From positions 1 through 64,000 of the forward strand of contig NZ_MSMP01000005.1 of NCBI RefSeq assembly GCF_001936575.1: a stretch of 64,000 bases of DNA. The letters run 5' to 3'. A program made the position numbers and the translations under genes. Below the pieces are notes generated by a model. It was not told where the DNA came from. It saw only the letters and a program-made list of their open reading frames with translations, and made no database searches. The stretch comes from Tenacibaculum agarivorans (GTDB lineage: Bacteria > Bacteroidota > Bacteroidia > Flavobacteriales > Flavobacteriaceae). Of the stretch, positions 27,102 through 37,490 are shown in pieces (position 1 is the first letter of the stretch; each line of letters starts with the position of its first letter).

Positions 27102-28894
27102 GTGTATCAGAGATAAAACATGGAGGATTAGCTACATTTACGGTTAAAGTAGATGGAAGTGCTATTCCTGATATTATTGAAGTTAAAAGCGTAACCGTAG
27201 AAAAACCAGTCAATAGAGTTGCGAAAGCAACCCTTGTAATTATTGATGGAAGTGCAGCTGAAGAAGATTTCGAAGTAAGTTCGTCAAATACGTTTCTACC
27301 AGGAAATAAAGTAGTATTGGAAGCAGGTTACGATGCTATAAATAAACCCATTTTTAGTGGAATTATTACCAAACAGAGTATCGTGATTAGCGAAGTACAT
27401 GGTGCAGTTTTGGAGGTAGAATGTAGAGATGAAGCTATAAAAATGTTGGTAGGACGCAAAAGTGTAACCTATTCAAAAAAGAAAGATAGCGAAATTATTT
27501 CCTCAATTATTGGGAGCTACTCAGGTTTAAAAGCATCAGTTACAGGAACACAAACCCAATGGCAAGAACAAGTACAATATTATACAACTGATTGGGATTT
27601 TATTATGGCGAGAGCTGAAGTAAACGGGATGGTTGTAACAACATTAGATAATAAAGTTTCTGTGTTTCCGCCAGATAAAAACAAAACGCCTGTTTTAGAA
27701 ATTACCTACGGAGACAATTTATTGAGTTTTCAGGCCGATTTAGATGCGGTTACACAATTGAGTAATGTAAAAGGTAGTTCATGGGATTTTGCAACACAGA
27801 AAATTACAACGGCTTCCTCCAAAAATAGTATGGCAGGACCGGGTAATTTATCTTCTAATAAGCTATCAGAAGTTGTGGGGTTAAAAGACTTTGAAATACA
27901 AACTACAGCACCTTTGCAAAGTACTGATTTAACCAATTGGGCTAAGGCAACCTTGGTAAAAAGTGATTATTCAAAAATAAGAGGAGATGTAAAGTTTCAA
28001 GGAACGGAATTAGTAAATCCTGGAGATTATATCACATTAAAAGGTTTAGGGACACGATTCAATGGAGATCATTTCGTGTCAAATGTTCGACACGAAATTG
28101 GAAATGGAAATTGGCTTACAGAAACGTCCATTGGTTTAGCACCAGTTTGGTTTACAGAAGAACCAGATGTAATGGCGCCACCAGCATCAGGATTATTACC
28201 TGGAGTTCAGGGAATTTTTAATGCTACGGTGAAGAAAATATATGAAGATCCAGATAATCAATATCGAATTTTAATTGATATCCCATTGTTTGATCCTAAA
28301 GGACAAGGATTGTGGGCTCGTCTGTCTAATTTCTATGCAACTTCAGGAGCTGGAGCATTCTTTTTACCTGAAGTTGGTGATGAGGTAATTGTTGGTTTTT
28401 TAAATGAAGATCCGCGTTATCCAATCATTTTAGGAAGTGTTTATAGTAGCACCAAACATAAACCATATAAAAGTTTGACTCCCAATAAGAAAAATTCGAA
28501 AAAAGCAATTGTTTCTAAAGAAGGGATTTTTATTGAGTTTGATGATGAAAACAAAATTTTCACCATAGAAACTCCAAGTAAAAATACAGCTGCTTTTGAT
28601 GATAAGAGTAAGAAAATTACAATCAAAGATCAAAACAGTAATAGTATAGAAATGTCTTCAAGTGGAATAACTATTAAAAGTGCTAAAAGTATTTCTATAG
28701 AAGCTAATCAGAAATTGACACTTAAGGGGAAACAAGGAGTAATCATTGATGGATCGCCTGGAGATGTAACACTTAAAGGAACTAATATTAAAAATACAGC
28801 TAATGTGAAATTTTCAGCCAATGGAAGTGCACAAGCTGAATTAAAAGGAGGCGCTCAAACTACTATTAAAGGCGCTATGGTCATGATAAATTAA
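27098..28894 (+). CDS. VgrG-like central spike protein (Afp8/Pvc8)
   Basis: The 598-residue protein has the gp27-like hub (about residues 1-360: FSGIITKQSIVI, YYTTDWDFIMARAEVNGM, GDNLLSFQADLDAVTQLSNV), a gp5 OB-fold (GVQGIFNATVKKIYEDPDNQ ... YRILIDIPLFDPKG, ARLSNFYATSGAGAFFLPEV, GDEVIVGFLNEDPRYPIILG) and a C-terminal repetitive beta-helix (residues about 480-598). It forms the trimeric hub and spike at the tip of the tube. The C-terminus is a plain needle with no added enzyme domain. Confidence 0.95.
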   Translation: MSVSEIKHGGLATFTVKVDGSAIPDIIEVKSVTVEKPVNRVAKATLVIIDGSAAEEDFEVSSSNTFLPGNKVVLEAGYDAINKPIFSGIITKQSIVISEVHGAVLEVECRDEAIKMLVGRKSVTYSKKKDSEIISSIIGSYSGLKASVTGTQTQWQEQVQYYTTDWDFIMARAEVNGMVVTTLDNKVSVFPPDKNKTPVLEITYGDNLLSFQADLDAVTQLSNVKGSSWDFATQKITTASSKNSMAGPGNLSSNKLSEVVGLKDFEIQTTAPLQSTDLTNWAKATLVKSDYSKIRGDVKFQGTELVNPGDYITLKGLGTRFNGDHFVSNVRHEIGNGNWLTETSIGLAPVWFTEEPDVMAPPASGLLPGVQGIFNATVKKIYEDPDNQYRILIDIPLFDPKGQGLWARLSNFYATSGAGAFFLPEVGDEVIVGFLNEDPRYPIILGSVYSSTKHKPYKSLTPNKKNSKKAIVSKEGIFIEFDDENKIFTIETPSKNTAAFDDKSKKITIKDQNSNSIEMSSSGITIKSAKSISIEANQKLTLKGKQGVIIDGSPGDVTLKGTNIKNTANVKFSANGSAQAELKGGAQTTIKGAMVMIN

Positions 28895-28913
28895 CTAACC
28901 AAAACTAAAAACA

Positions 28914-29216
28914 ATGCCACCAGCAGCAAGATTAACAGATTTTCACCAATGTCCCATGCAAACACCAGCGTTTCCAGCGCCTATTCCGCATGTAGGTGGT
29001 CCCATAATTGGTCCAGGACAACCGAATGTATTAATAGGAAAATTACCAGCAGCTAAAGTTGGTGATATGTTGGTTTGTATAGGACCACCAGATGTTATTG
29101 TAAAAGGATCTGCAACAGTAAAGATAGGAGGAATGCCAGCGGCAAGAGTTGGAGATACTACTGCACACGGAGGAAAAATATTAGTAGGAGCTTTTAACGT
29201 AATGATCGGTGGATAA
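28914..29216 (+). CDS. PAAR-repeat spike tip protein (Afp10/Pvc10)
   Basis: The 100-residue PAAR protein forms the sharp tip on the VgrG-like spike. Visible PAAR features are PPAARLTDFHQCP at the start, GGPIIGPGQPNVLIGKLPAA, VGDMLVCIGPPDVIVKGS, and GGMPAARVGDTTAHGGKI near the end, with Cys and His residues that usually bind one zinc ion. There is no fused effector domain. It overlaps the gp25 gene by 8 bases. Confidence 0.95.
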   Translation: MPPAARLTDFHQCPMQTPAFPAPIPHVGGPIIGPGQPNVLIGKLPAAKVGDMLVCIGPPDVIVKGSATVKIGGMPAARVGDTTAHGGKILVGAFNVMIGG

Positions 29217-29634
29217 TAAGTCAGTCATACGAAAGAAGGAATTCCTAGGATCGGGTTGGTCATTTCCAGTGACGTTTTCAGTTGGAAATCATCAATTAAT
29301 TACAACACGATTTGAAAATAATATTAAGGATTCTATTGATGTGATTATGCAAACCAATTTTGGAGAACGTCCTACAGATCCGCAATTTGGTTCTGGACTG
29401 CAACAGTATTTCTTTCAGGATATGAATGAAACTTTGAAAGGACAAATTAAAGATACAGTAACTTCTAGTTTGCAAGATAATGAACCAAGAATTACGGTAA
29501 TCGATGTAGATGTAACTTATGTAAACATGACCAATGGGCATGTTGAAGTTACCATTGTTTACGAATACAATCAAACAAATACAAGACATAATTATGTGTA
29601 TCCTTTCTACATAAAAGAAGGAACAAATATTTGA
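29209..29634 (+). CDS. GPW/gp25-family baseplate wedge protein (Afp9/Pvc9)
   Basis: The 141-residue protein starts at GTG (29209), inside the end of the PAAR gene. The gp25 pattern is clear: FLGSGWSFPVTFS, VIMQTNFGERPTDPQFGSGL, and VTIVYEYNQTNTRHNYVYPF. Gp25 nucleates sheath assembly at the baseplate. The order PAAR then gp25 (10-9) is reversed compared with Afp. It ends a tightly coupled run from DUF5908 onward. Confidence 0.93.
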   Translation: MDNKSVIRKKEFLGSGWSFPVTFSVGNHQLITTRFENNIKDSIDVIMQTNFGERPTDPQFGSGLQQYFFQDMNETLKGQIKDTVTSSLQDNEPRITVIDVDVTYVNMTNGHVEVTIVYEYNQTNTRHNYVYPFYIKEGTNI

Positions 29635-29714
29635 CATTAAAAGATTCAAGAATTTTAAAGTTGAGAGTTTGAAGCTCGAAGCAAGAAGTTAAAAAAAAGG
29701 AAACTAATTGATTG

Positions 29715-29750
29715 TTAGTTCGAGTGATTTTATGAAGTGATAACGTAATA
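29715..29750 (+). repeat. Dispersed TTCGAGTG repeat, inverted partner at 44828-44864
   Basis: The sequence GTTAGTTCGAGTGATTTT then ATGAAGTGATAACGTAAT is the reverse complement of 44828-44864 with about three differences over 37 bases. Confidence 0.75.
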
Positions 29751-29816
29751 GAAAACTTACTTCAACTGAGTTTATCTTGAATGAAGTCGAAAGGCTTAGT
29801 AGAATTATCGATAACT

Positions 29817-29932
29817 TCATTATGATGAACGAAACATAGTGAAGTGAAGAAGTAATCTACCGATTTAAGAATACAAATCTCATTTTTTAATTAAGAGATT
29901 GCTTCAATCCGCTAGGCTTCTTTTGCAATGAC
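29817..29932. repeat. Hairpin repeat of the TCATTGCGA...GAAGCAATCT type, both arms
   Basis: The left arm is CTTCATTATGATGAACGAAA and onward to GAAGAAGTAATCT; the right arm is AGAGATTGCTTCAATCCGCT and onward to GCAATGACC. The right arm keeps the classic GATTGCTTC...GCAATGAC form. The whole element could fold into one long hairpin. Confidence 0.7.
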
Positions 29933-30072
29933 CGTTAATGAAAACAATTTAAAACACATATTTACTTATGTATGAGCTTAATAAATTCAACCAGAAATTA
30001 AGAATTAAAAACTAAAAGATTTCATAATCTAATCTTCTAATCATTGAATTAGGAAATCATTGAACTAACTAT

Positions 30073-33000
30073 ATGAACATAGTCGACCAAAATAAAGCAT
30101 TAATAGCCTTAGAATATGCGTTAGAAAATCATTCGCAGCTAATTGACAGCAGAAGCGAAATTGATAATCTAAACTTTTTGGTCAATTTTTCATCGCTAAT
30201 CAATTTTTACGATGATAAGAATGAAATCAATGGAGATTGGCGACCTTTTTTATTGAAAGATCCTGAGTTTTTATTGGCTTCTATTGCCAAAACTCCTTTC
30301 AAACATATGTATTCGTTGTTTTTGCAAACCTGTGCAACACTTGATCAAGCTCTACATTCAGAAAATATAGCTGAACTAACGGATAAAATAAGTACTTGTT
30401 TCAAACAATTATTCTATCAACTATTACAAGTTTTTCACTTACTAGAACGCTGGATTTATTTCATGTTACAATGCCCGATGGTATATAATTTGAAAAGTTA
30501 TATCATCAAAAACGTAAAAGAACATTACAGTCAATATTTGTGGGCTATTCTTTGGACAAAACAACAATTACATCATAGTAAACAAGTAGTGGGCATAGAA
30601 AATGTAAACATGTATTTCTATGAATTCTACGATGAAAAAATATGGAAACGAGGCAAAGGAGAACGACCTTTTACGTTGTTAGGACTCCAATATCCAATAA
30701 CAGATAATTCACTTGAGATCATTTTTAAAGGACTGAAGGATGTCGGAGAAAAGATATTTACATTTTTAAATAGTATTGTAGAATATGCGCCTTTAGAATT
30801 CAAAGCTGTAGCAAAAAAAGAAGATATTTACCCAGATACTTTACTACTGAAAACATTTACAAAGCTGATGCATGTGTATAAACGTCAAGTAAATGGTTTA
30901 ACAAAAAAGCATTTAGACTTTTATTACAAGCAAATTTTAAAAGAACATAGAACACCCGCAAAAGCAGACGAGGTATTTGTAGCCCTAACTTTAGCAGATG
31001 AAACCACCGTTTTTGAGCTTCCAAAAGCCACACAGTTTAATGCAGGAACATATGAAGATGAAACCCCTATTGTATTTGAGTCTATTGATAAAACTTCTCT
31101 AAATCCAGCAACAATTTCAGATGCGTATACACTCACAAAAACAAAAACAGCCAATGTAGAGAAACTCTATTTAGTTCAACAAGAGGATGTAACAAGTATT
31201 CAAGAAAATGAACAAGGTCAAATTCAAAGCTGGAAAACCTTTGGTTCAGATATCGTAAGCAAAGACAATCAAGTAGGTTTAGGTTTTGTATTAGCTTCGC
31301 CTATGTTATATCTAACAGAAGGTAAGAGACGTATCTATTTAAAATATACTTTCGAAGAAGAAATTAAGGATCTAACTTTTTTCGAAAACGGAGTATATTC
31401 TTTAAGTGGGGAAGAAGAATGGTTTACAATTCCTTCTGATACTATCTCATTTTCATATGGAGATAAAGGCAATCTACAACTAATAATTGCAATCAAATTA
31501 TCATTAGCCGATCCAGCGATTGTAGCGTTTACAGAAAGTCCTGAAGGATTAGCAACTACTTGGCCTATGTTTCGTATGTACTTTTCAGAGTTTACAAATT
31601 TGGCATCACCATTTGTTATTAAAGAAGTAACAATTGATGTTTCAGTAACTAACTTTCAGAATTTTCAATTATACAGTGATTTTGGTCTATTAGAAACTGA
31701 AAAACCATTTCAACCATTAGGACCAACACCAGAGCGAAATCAAAATTTTATGATAGGAAGCTCAGAAATCTTTAGCAAACCTGTTACCGATTTTTCTTTT
31801 CGAATGGATTGGGATAATCTACCGGAGTTAGGTTTTGTTATCTATTATGAACAGTATAATAAATATGCAATGGGTTTTTATCAAACCCCGCCAGTAAATG
31901 AAGGAGATTCTTTCTTATTAAGAATATGGAAAGGTATAGGTAACTTATTTTCTAATGAAGCTAAAAAATTAGAAAAAGCGCTTAAAAATGTGGAAAAAAT
32001 CATCAAAAAATGGGACGATAAAGAAGAGAAAAAAGTTGAATCACTTTTAAAAGACTTAAACCAAATTCTCAAAAAACTATTACCTAAACAAGAAAAGAAA
32101 CGCATACTAATTTTACAAAGCATAGAAAAAGTAGTCAATACTTGGTTATTGAGTGAAGAGGAGTCAACCATAGAAGAATTCATACAAGAAATAGAAAATA
32201 TCATCACAACGTTGATATTGGAAGGAATCATATATCGAGTACCATTTAATGACAAAGCTTTTAAAGTAGACTTTCAAATCCTACAAAATAAACAATGGTT
32301 ACCAGTTAAAATGGATACCGATACTTCTATTTTTGACGAGATTTGTAAAGTAACCAATGAAGTTACAGAACTAACACTTTTCCAAGGAGTACCAGATGTA
32401 GGAGAAACAGATATTTCAACGTTTTTAAATATTAATGCTTCCGTGTCTATTGAAGTATTATTAGCTATCAAAGATATTTTTAAAGCGACTGTTTCTTTTG
32501 AAACAATTACAGGATTAATTTTTAAAGATACCTTAAGCATTAAAGGTTTATTAAGTGTAGACAATAGATTGGATGTTGGTGCTTTTTTCAAATTAAAAGA
32601 TAAACTTTCATTTGCGTATGTGCTAGAGAATCAAGATTCTATTCGATTTATAGATGTCATTGATTTGAAATTGCATTTAAAAGCAAAAGATGTTTTTACT
32701 GTACATAGTTCAGTCACTGTAAAAAACACTTTACAAATTGAAGCACATTTACAACGTTTAGGAATTTCAATTAAAGAAACTACACTTGAAGAGCTGGATT
32801 TCCAATTGAATAAAATTTTAACAATTAATACTTCATTAAGCTTTTATGATGTAATAGAGATCAATAAAAATATATCATTAAAAGAAGTTTTGAATGGAAC
32901 TAAACAAGAACTATTCAAACTAAAAAAAGGAGTATCAATAGCAGATTTTTTTGAAGACAATCTTACAACGTTTCCATTACATTTTTCAAGTTCATTTGCA

Positions 33001-34773
33001 TTTGAAAATATCCTAAATGAAAAACAAACGATAAGAACTTCAGGAACTATTTTTATAGACGAAACGATCCAAATAAGTAATATACTTAATGTAATAAATA
33101 AAGGAAGTTTTAATAAAGCTTTTACGGTTGATTGTTTATTTATTGAAAATCAAGATCAGGATACATTTGAAGAGTTATTGAATTATAGTGTTTTTGAAAC
33201 AACAGCTCTATCTGCGGTACAAAACACAATTGATCCTACCATTCAAAATTCACTATTAGAATTTTCAGATACCACTACAACAGGTTTCATGCGCATGCAA
33301 TTAATAGCACCAAAGGAAGGGTTTGGAGCAACAATGTATCCAAAAGTAGTTAGTGCAATTGCATTGTATAATGCTGATTTAATAGCCAAAGCATTTAATG
33401 GAGAAGAAGTAAAACTAGAACAAGAAGCAAATGAACCATATACGCCAATAGTAGGATTATTCAAAGGAAATTATTCAAGTACAGTAACGTATACCTTTTC
33501 AAAAAAAGACACCTATCCTGTAACTTGTTTTTACCAAGACGTTTTTAAAGCCTATAAAGTATATGATAGTACGTTTGATGAAGAAAAGAATGAAGAAATC
33601 TCCAATGGATTTCCAGGAATCTTACCAAAGTATACATATAAAGGTGCTTTATTTTTAGGATTAGAACAATTGATAGCACCTTCGGAAGTTGGTTTTTATT
33701 TTGAATTAGCACAAGATGCAGCTACAGCGGAAAATACGATACCAGATGTCTCATATGAGTATTTAACAAAATATAGTTGGAAAGAATTACCCGTTTTTTC
33801 AGATACAACCAACGGGTTCAGTTGTTCGGGAATTCTTACGACAAATGTTCCGTCAGATATTTCTGATGTACATAGAAGTATGCCCAATGAAAAATATTGG
33901 ATTGAAATAGGAGTAGGTAACAATCCAGATAGTTATTGTCCTACATTATTTTTAACTACAAATGGAGTTAAGCTTAAAAGAACAGGAACCGAATTTAAAA
34001 CCAATTCAGAAAAACCAGAAATACCTGCAAATAGTATAGAAACTACAGAAGAAGCAGTGCCACAAATAGCAACTGTGGTGCAACCTTTTGCTTCTTTCAA
34101 CGGAAAATCTTTAGAAACTCAATCAGCATTTTATAAACGTGTAAGTGTTCGCTTAAAAACAAAAGATAGAGTAGTAACCTATCAAGATTTTTATAGCGTA
34201 ATTAAAGCTCAATTTCCAGAGATCTATTATACAAAACAAGTATATGATAAACCTTTAAAAACTACCAATGTATACCTCGTACAAGAAGTAGGGAATTCAA
34301 AAGATGCTAATGCGTTTACACCTTTTGTAAATGGTTGTATAAAAGATAAAGTACAACATTATTTAGAAAAGAAAGCATCGCAATTTGCCAATGTTTTAGT
34401 GTCTAATTGCACATTACGCTATTTAAAGATTAAAGGAACTGTTACAGTTACTAAAGGGAAATTACCAGAAGGAGTGGCGAATAAAGTTAATGTTGGAATT
34501 AATGTGTTTTTATCACCTTGGATTAAAACAGTTCAGGAACAAATAACAATAGATTCAGGAGTAAGTGCAGCCCAAATTTCAGAGTTTATTACCAGTTATA
34601 AATCTGTAACAAGCATTAGTAAGTTGTATTTGTATTTAGGAACAAAAAATATAAGTACAGGGGTAATTACATATGAATCAGCACCATATCAAATTATTAC
34701 TTCCAAAGATTTGAAATCATCTGATGTATTAGTTCCTTCATTAGATTATTCAGAATTAAACTATTCGGTATGA
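30073..34773 (+). CDS. Giant baseplate J-like protein (Afp11/gp6-type position)
   Basis: At 1566 residues this is much longer than typical Afp11. Recognisable eCIS baseplate features are the N-terminal helical part (QLYFEFY-like region near residue 185), YKQILKEHRTPAKADEVFVA, and the C-terminal baseplate-J block SAFYKRVSVRLKTKDRVVTY with YQDFYSVIKAQFPEIY at about residues 1350-1395. Between them are two unusual parts: a charged helical insertion (about residues 615-715, Lys/Glu-rich) and a stretch of degenerate beta repeats (about 775-1025). It belongs to the wedge ring around the spike. It overlaps the next gene as ATGA. The exact Afp11 versus Afp12 identity is uncertain. Confidence 0.8.
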   Translation: MNIVDQNKALIALEYALENHSQLIDSRSEIDNLNFLVNFSSLINFYDDKNEINGDWRPFLLKDPEFLLASIAKTPFKHMYSLFLQTCATLDQALHSENIAELTDKISTCFKQLFYQLLQVFHLLERWIYFMLQCPMVYNLKSYIIKNVKEHYSQYLWAILWTKQQLHHSKQVVGIENVNMYFYEFYDEKIWKRGKGERPFTLLGLQYPITDNSLEIIFKGLKDVGEKIFTFLNSIVEYAPLEFKAVAKKEDIYPDTLLLKTFTKLMHVYKRQVNGLTKKHLDFYYKQILKEHRTPAKADEVFVALTLADETTVFELPKATQFNAGTYEDETPIVFESIDKTSLNPATISDAYTLTKTKTANVEKLYLVQQEDVTSIQENEQGQIQSWKTFGSDIVSKDNQVGLGFVLASPMLYLTEGKRRIYLKYTFEEEIKDLTFFENGVYSLSGEEEWFTIPSDTISFSYGDKGNLQLIIAIKLSLADPAIVAFTESPEGLATTWPMFRMYFSEFTNLASPFVIKEVTIDVSVTNFQNFQLYSDFGLLETEKPFQPLGPTPERNQNFMIGSSEIFSKPVTDFSFRMDWDNLPELGFVIYYEQYNKYAMGFYQTPPVNEGDSFLLRIWKGIGNLFSNEAKKLEKALKNVEKIIKKWDDKEEKKVESLLKDLNQILKKLLPKQEKKRILILQSIEKVVNTWLLSEEESTIEEFIQEIENIITTLILEGIIYRVPFNDKAFKVDFQILQNKQWLPVKMDTDTSIFDEICKVTNEVTELTLFQGVPDVGETDISTFLNINASVSIEVLLAIKDIFKATVSFETITGLIFKDTLSIKGLLSVDNRLDVGAFFKLKDKLSFAYVLENQDSIRFIDVIDLKLHLKAKDVFTVHSSVTVKNTLQIEAHLQRLGISIKETTLEELDFQLNKILTINTSLSFYDVIEINKNISLKEVLNGTKQELFKLKKGVSIADFFEDNLTTFPLHFSSSFAFENILNEKQTIRTSGTIFIDETIQISNILNVINKGSFNKAFTVDCLFIENQDQDTFEELLNYSVFETTALSAVQNTIDPTIQNSLLEFSDTTTTGFMRMQLIAPKEGFGATMYPKVVSAIALYNADLIAKAFNGEEVKLEQEANEPYTPIVGLFKGNYSSTVTYTFSKKDTYPVTCFYQDVFKAYKVYDSTFDEEKNEEISNGFPGILPKYTYKGALFLGLEQLIAPSEVGFYFELAQDAATAENTIPDVSYEYLTKYSWKELPVFSDTTNGFSCSGILTTNVPSDISDVHRSMPNEKYWIEIGVGNNPDSYCPTLFLTTNGVKLKRTGTEFKTNSEKPEIPANSIETTEEAVPQIATVVQPFASFNGKSLETQSAFYKRVSVRLKTKDRVVTYQDFYSVIKAQFPEIYYTKQVYDKPLKTTNVYLVQEVGNSKDANAFTPFVNGCIKDKVQHYLEKKASQFANVLVSNCTLRYLKIKGTVTVTKGKLPEGVANKVNVGINVFLSPWIKTVQEQITIDSGVSAAQISEFITSYKSVTSISKLYLYLGTKNISTGVITYESAPYQIITSKDLKSSDVLVPSLDYSELNYSV

Positions 34774-37490
34774 AAGAAGTAAAGAATTACATAGAAGAGA
34801 ATACATTACCTCTTGAGTTAAATTTTGTAGACTTACGCGAGAAAGCACTGGCATATATTCAACGTCATAACGATGGAACTTGGACAAACCTGAATCAGAG
34901 TGATCCTGGAGTTACCATTTTAGATCAATTATGTTTTGCACTTACGGAACTCGGTTATTGTAATGATTTTCCAATAAAAGATATTCTAACAGATAGAAAA
35001 GGAAATTTAGAAATTAATAACCAATTCTATTTACCTGAAGATATTTTAACAACTACACCAGTAACGATTAATGATTTTAGAAAGTATGTAATAGATCAGG
35101 TAAAAGAAGTTGTGAATGTACAGATAACACCTGTTCAGAGTAATCTGTCTATTGTAAATGGCGTGTACGAAGTAGAAGTATTGATAGACCCGAAGATTGA
35201 TACTGCTAGAGAAGTACCAATTGTTACCTATAAGAACAATGAAGAAATTATTGTTTATAAAACCGTTTTAGAACTCATTTTAAACAATACATTTTTTGTA
35301 CTTAATACCTGTAGAAACTTAGGCGAGCTATTTCTGTACCCAACGCAATTAGTTTCTGAACCTCATTCTGTCTATGGGAAATTAGAAATAGCTTATGAGC
35401 AGGATATAGATGCCGTTGTTGTAAACATAGAGTATGCTATAAATAATTATGTTTTTCCTGAAGTAAAACAAGAAGGTTACGATAAATTAAAGCTGGCAGG
35501 AAAAACTTCCAATGAAATTTTTAATGGGCCAAAACTTCAAAATGGATGGATTTTAGATCACAATTTGAGAGAAAAAAAGAATACGATTCAAGCTTTTGAA
35601 TTGGCAGAAGTCATACAAAATGTTTCAGGTGTTATATCAGTATCCAATGTAGCTTTTAATAAGGAGGGAACTTTGTTAGAAGTTAATTGTAAAGAAAAAC
35701 AACTATTAGTTTTCGATTTTATAGAAGCAATAAAAGATCAAAAAAAGGAAATTGAATTTTTTAGAAAAGGTAGAGAGGTTAATAGAAGTATTACTAGAGA
35801 CATTATTCAAGAGCTTTCTAATTTGACTCAACCAGAAGAGCAAATATGTAAAGTATCTACTGTAAAAATGTATCCAACTATTCCTAAAGGAAATTATAGA
35901 GACATAGCAAGTTATTATTCAATTCAAAATACATTTCCTGAAGTATATGCAGTAGGCGTAGAAGGAGTAAGTTCTAATGCAACTGCTTTTCAAAGAGCAC
36001 AATCGAGACAATTAAAAGGATATTTAACATTATTTGATCAAGTGCTAACCAACCAGTTTATGCAATTGGCAAACTTAGGAACTTTGTTTTCGTTTGAAAA
36101 TGCCATTACTGGTGATCCAGTAGATAGAGATCAATTCTATAGACTGCAAAACTGTTACGAGAAAAAACATCAACAATATCCAGCACCTTATCTCTCGTTT
36201 TCTCCAACTTACTTCTACCAATCTTTATATGAAACGGTACCACATATTCGTCCACTATTACGAAATTTTAGAAAACACGAATATAGTTACGAACCAACTC
36301 CTGCAGAGCAACTTATTTATAACGGCTGGAGTGATTATAAAGATGATCCATACAATTCATACATCTGGGGATTGATGTATTTTATGGAAGATGAAAACAT
36401 AAATATTGAAAGAAGAAACAAAATTCTAAATCACTTATTAGCCAGACACGGACAATCTCCTGAAGTTATCGATAGAACTATTGAAGGAAGTATTTATTCA
36501 GGAAATACAAAAAAAGATCAAGTAATTATAAAAAGTCTGTATTTACAAAACTTAGGGTTCTTATCTTATTATAGAACTAAAGCTTATAACTTTATTGGAG
36601 CAGGAAAGTTAAGAATGAAATATGTAGAGGAATCTCCAGAATTGCCAACAGTTTTTTATAACAAATTAAAGCATAAACTAGTACAAGGACATCAGAAAGA
36701 TTTTATTTTTAAAACTGTAGAAATTAACAAAGCAATGCAGTTAAATGCATCTGATTTTATTGATTTCTCTGCCGTTGAGTTAAAGTTGAATTTGCTTTTT
36801 TCCTTAAATGCCTATTATCAAGATTATCTAATTACTACCAATAGTTCGTATGCATACTGGCTGTTAAAACGCAGAAAAGGATTGTTATGTATTGAAATGG
36901 ACTTATTAATAGAATCGGCAGATTTTGAGATTACGCTTACAGAAGATGGAATTGATATATTCTGGATTATTACAGAAAAACTATCTTATAGCGATGTATT
37001 AAAAATAGAAGGCTTACTTAAAAAAGGAGCCACTATTGATGAGCTAAGGGACAATTATACATTTGAAAAACTTGAAACATTTGATATAGATGCGCAAGAG
37101 TTTAAAAGTATAATCAGTTCATCTTGCAGCTGGCATATTAAGTTAAAATGGGGAGCAAACTTACAATTACCAATAGATAGTCCATTGTTAATCAATACAT
37201 TGTTGTTTATTTTTCCATCATTTTTTATAGCCAAAGAAGGTGTTAAAATTCCTGATTTTAAAAAAAGGCTCAATTATTTTTTACAAGGAGATTTACCTAT
37301 ACAAGTATGTTATGAAAGCTATTTTCTAGAGGATGACAAGCTGAAAGAAGTAATAATAGCATATACCAATTGGTACAATAACTTACGATTCGATCAGGAA
37401 ACAGGAAATCTACATAGCCCAGACTTAGTAACCAATGCAATCACTTTAATTGAAGTATTGTTAACCTTAAATCCAACTTCGAATGATTAG
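34770..37490 (+). CDS. Baseplate wedge protein (Afp12/gp7-type position)
   Basis: The 906-residue protein starts with a baseplate signature, SDPGVTILDQLCFALTELGY at residues 44-63, a motif common to gp6-like wedge proteins. It continues with long alpha/beta domains (LRNFRKHEYSYEPTPAEQLI, WGLMYFMEDENINIERRNK, HLLARHGQSPEVIDRTIEG). The gene sits between the 1566-aa baseplate gene and the tape measure, with overlaps of 4 and 8 bases. I call it Afp12-like from order. Both large proteins carry J-like blocks, so the 11/12 labels could be swapped. Confidence 0.78.
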   Translation: MKEVKNYIEENTLPLELNFVDLREKALAYIQRHNDGTWTNLNQSDPGVTILDQLCFALTELGYCNDFPIKDILTDRKGNLEINNQFYLPEDILTTTPVTINDFRKYVIDQVKEVVNVQITPVQSNLSIVNGVYEVEVLIDPKIDTAREVPIVTYKNNEEIIVYKTVLELILNNTFFVLNTCRNLGELFLYPTQLVSEPHSVYGKLEIAYEQDIDAVVVNIEYAINNYVFPEVKQEGYDKLKLAGKTSNEIFNGPKLQNGWILDHNLREKKNTIQAFELAEVIQNVSGVISVSNVAFNKEGTLLEVNCKEKQLLVFDFIEAIKDQKKEIEFFRKGREVNRSITRDIIQELSNLTQPEEQICKVSTVKMYPTIPKGNYRDIASYYSIQNTFPEVYAVGVEGVSSNATAFQRAQSRQLKGYLTLFDQVLTNQFMQLANLGTLFSFENAITGDPVDRDQFYRLQNCYEKKHQQYPAPYLSFSPTYFYQSLYETVPHIRPLLRNFRKHEYSYEPTPAEQLIYNGWSDYKDDPYNSYIWGLMYFMEDENINIERRNKILNHLLARHGQSPEVIDRTIEGSIYSGNTKKDQVIIKSLYLQNLGFLSYYRTKAYNFIGAGKLRMKYVEESPELPTVFYNKLKHKLVQGHQKDFIFKTVEINKAMQLNASDFIDFSAVELKLNLLFSLNAYYQDYLITTNSSYAYWLLKRRKGLLCIEMDLLIESADFEITLTEDGIDIFWIITEKLSYSDVLKIEGLLKKGATIDELRDNYTFEKLETFDIDAQEFKSIISSSCSWHIKLKWGANLQLPIDSPLLINTLLFIFPSFFIAKEGVKIPDFKKRLNYFLQGDLPIQVCYESYFLEDDKLKEVIIAYTNWYNNLRFDQETGNLHSPDLVTNAITLIEVLLTLNPTSND

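Larger units (their letters stand above)
29635..30072. other. 438-base gene-free stretch with dispersed repeats
   Basis: This gap lies within the baseplate gene run. It holds a 36-base copy of the TTCGAGTG repeat (29715-29750), a hairpin element (29817-29932), and many short 'TCATTGAA'-like fragments near the 3' end. No gene is visible. Confidence 0.7.
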
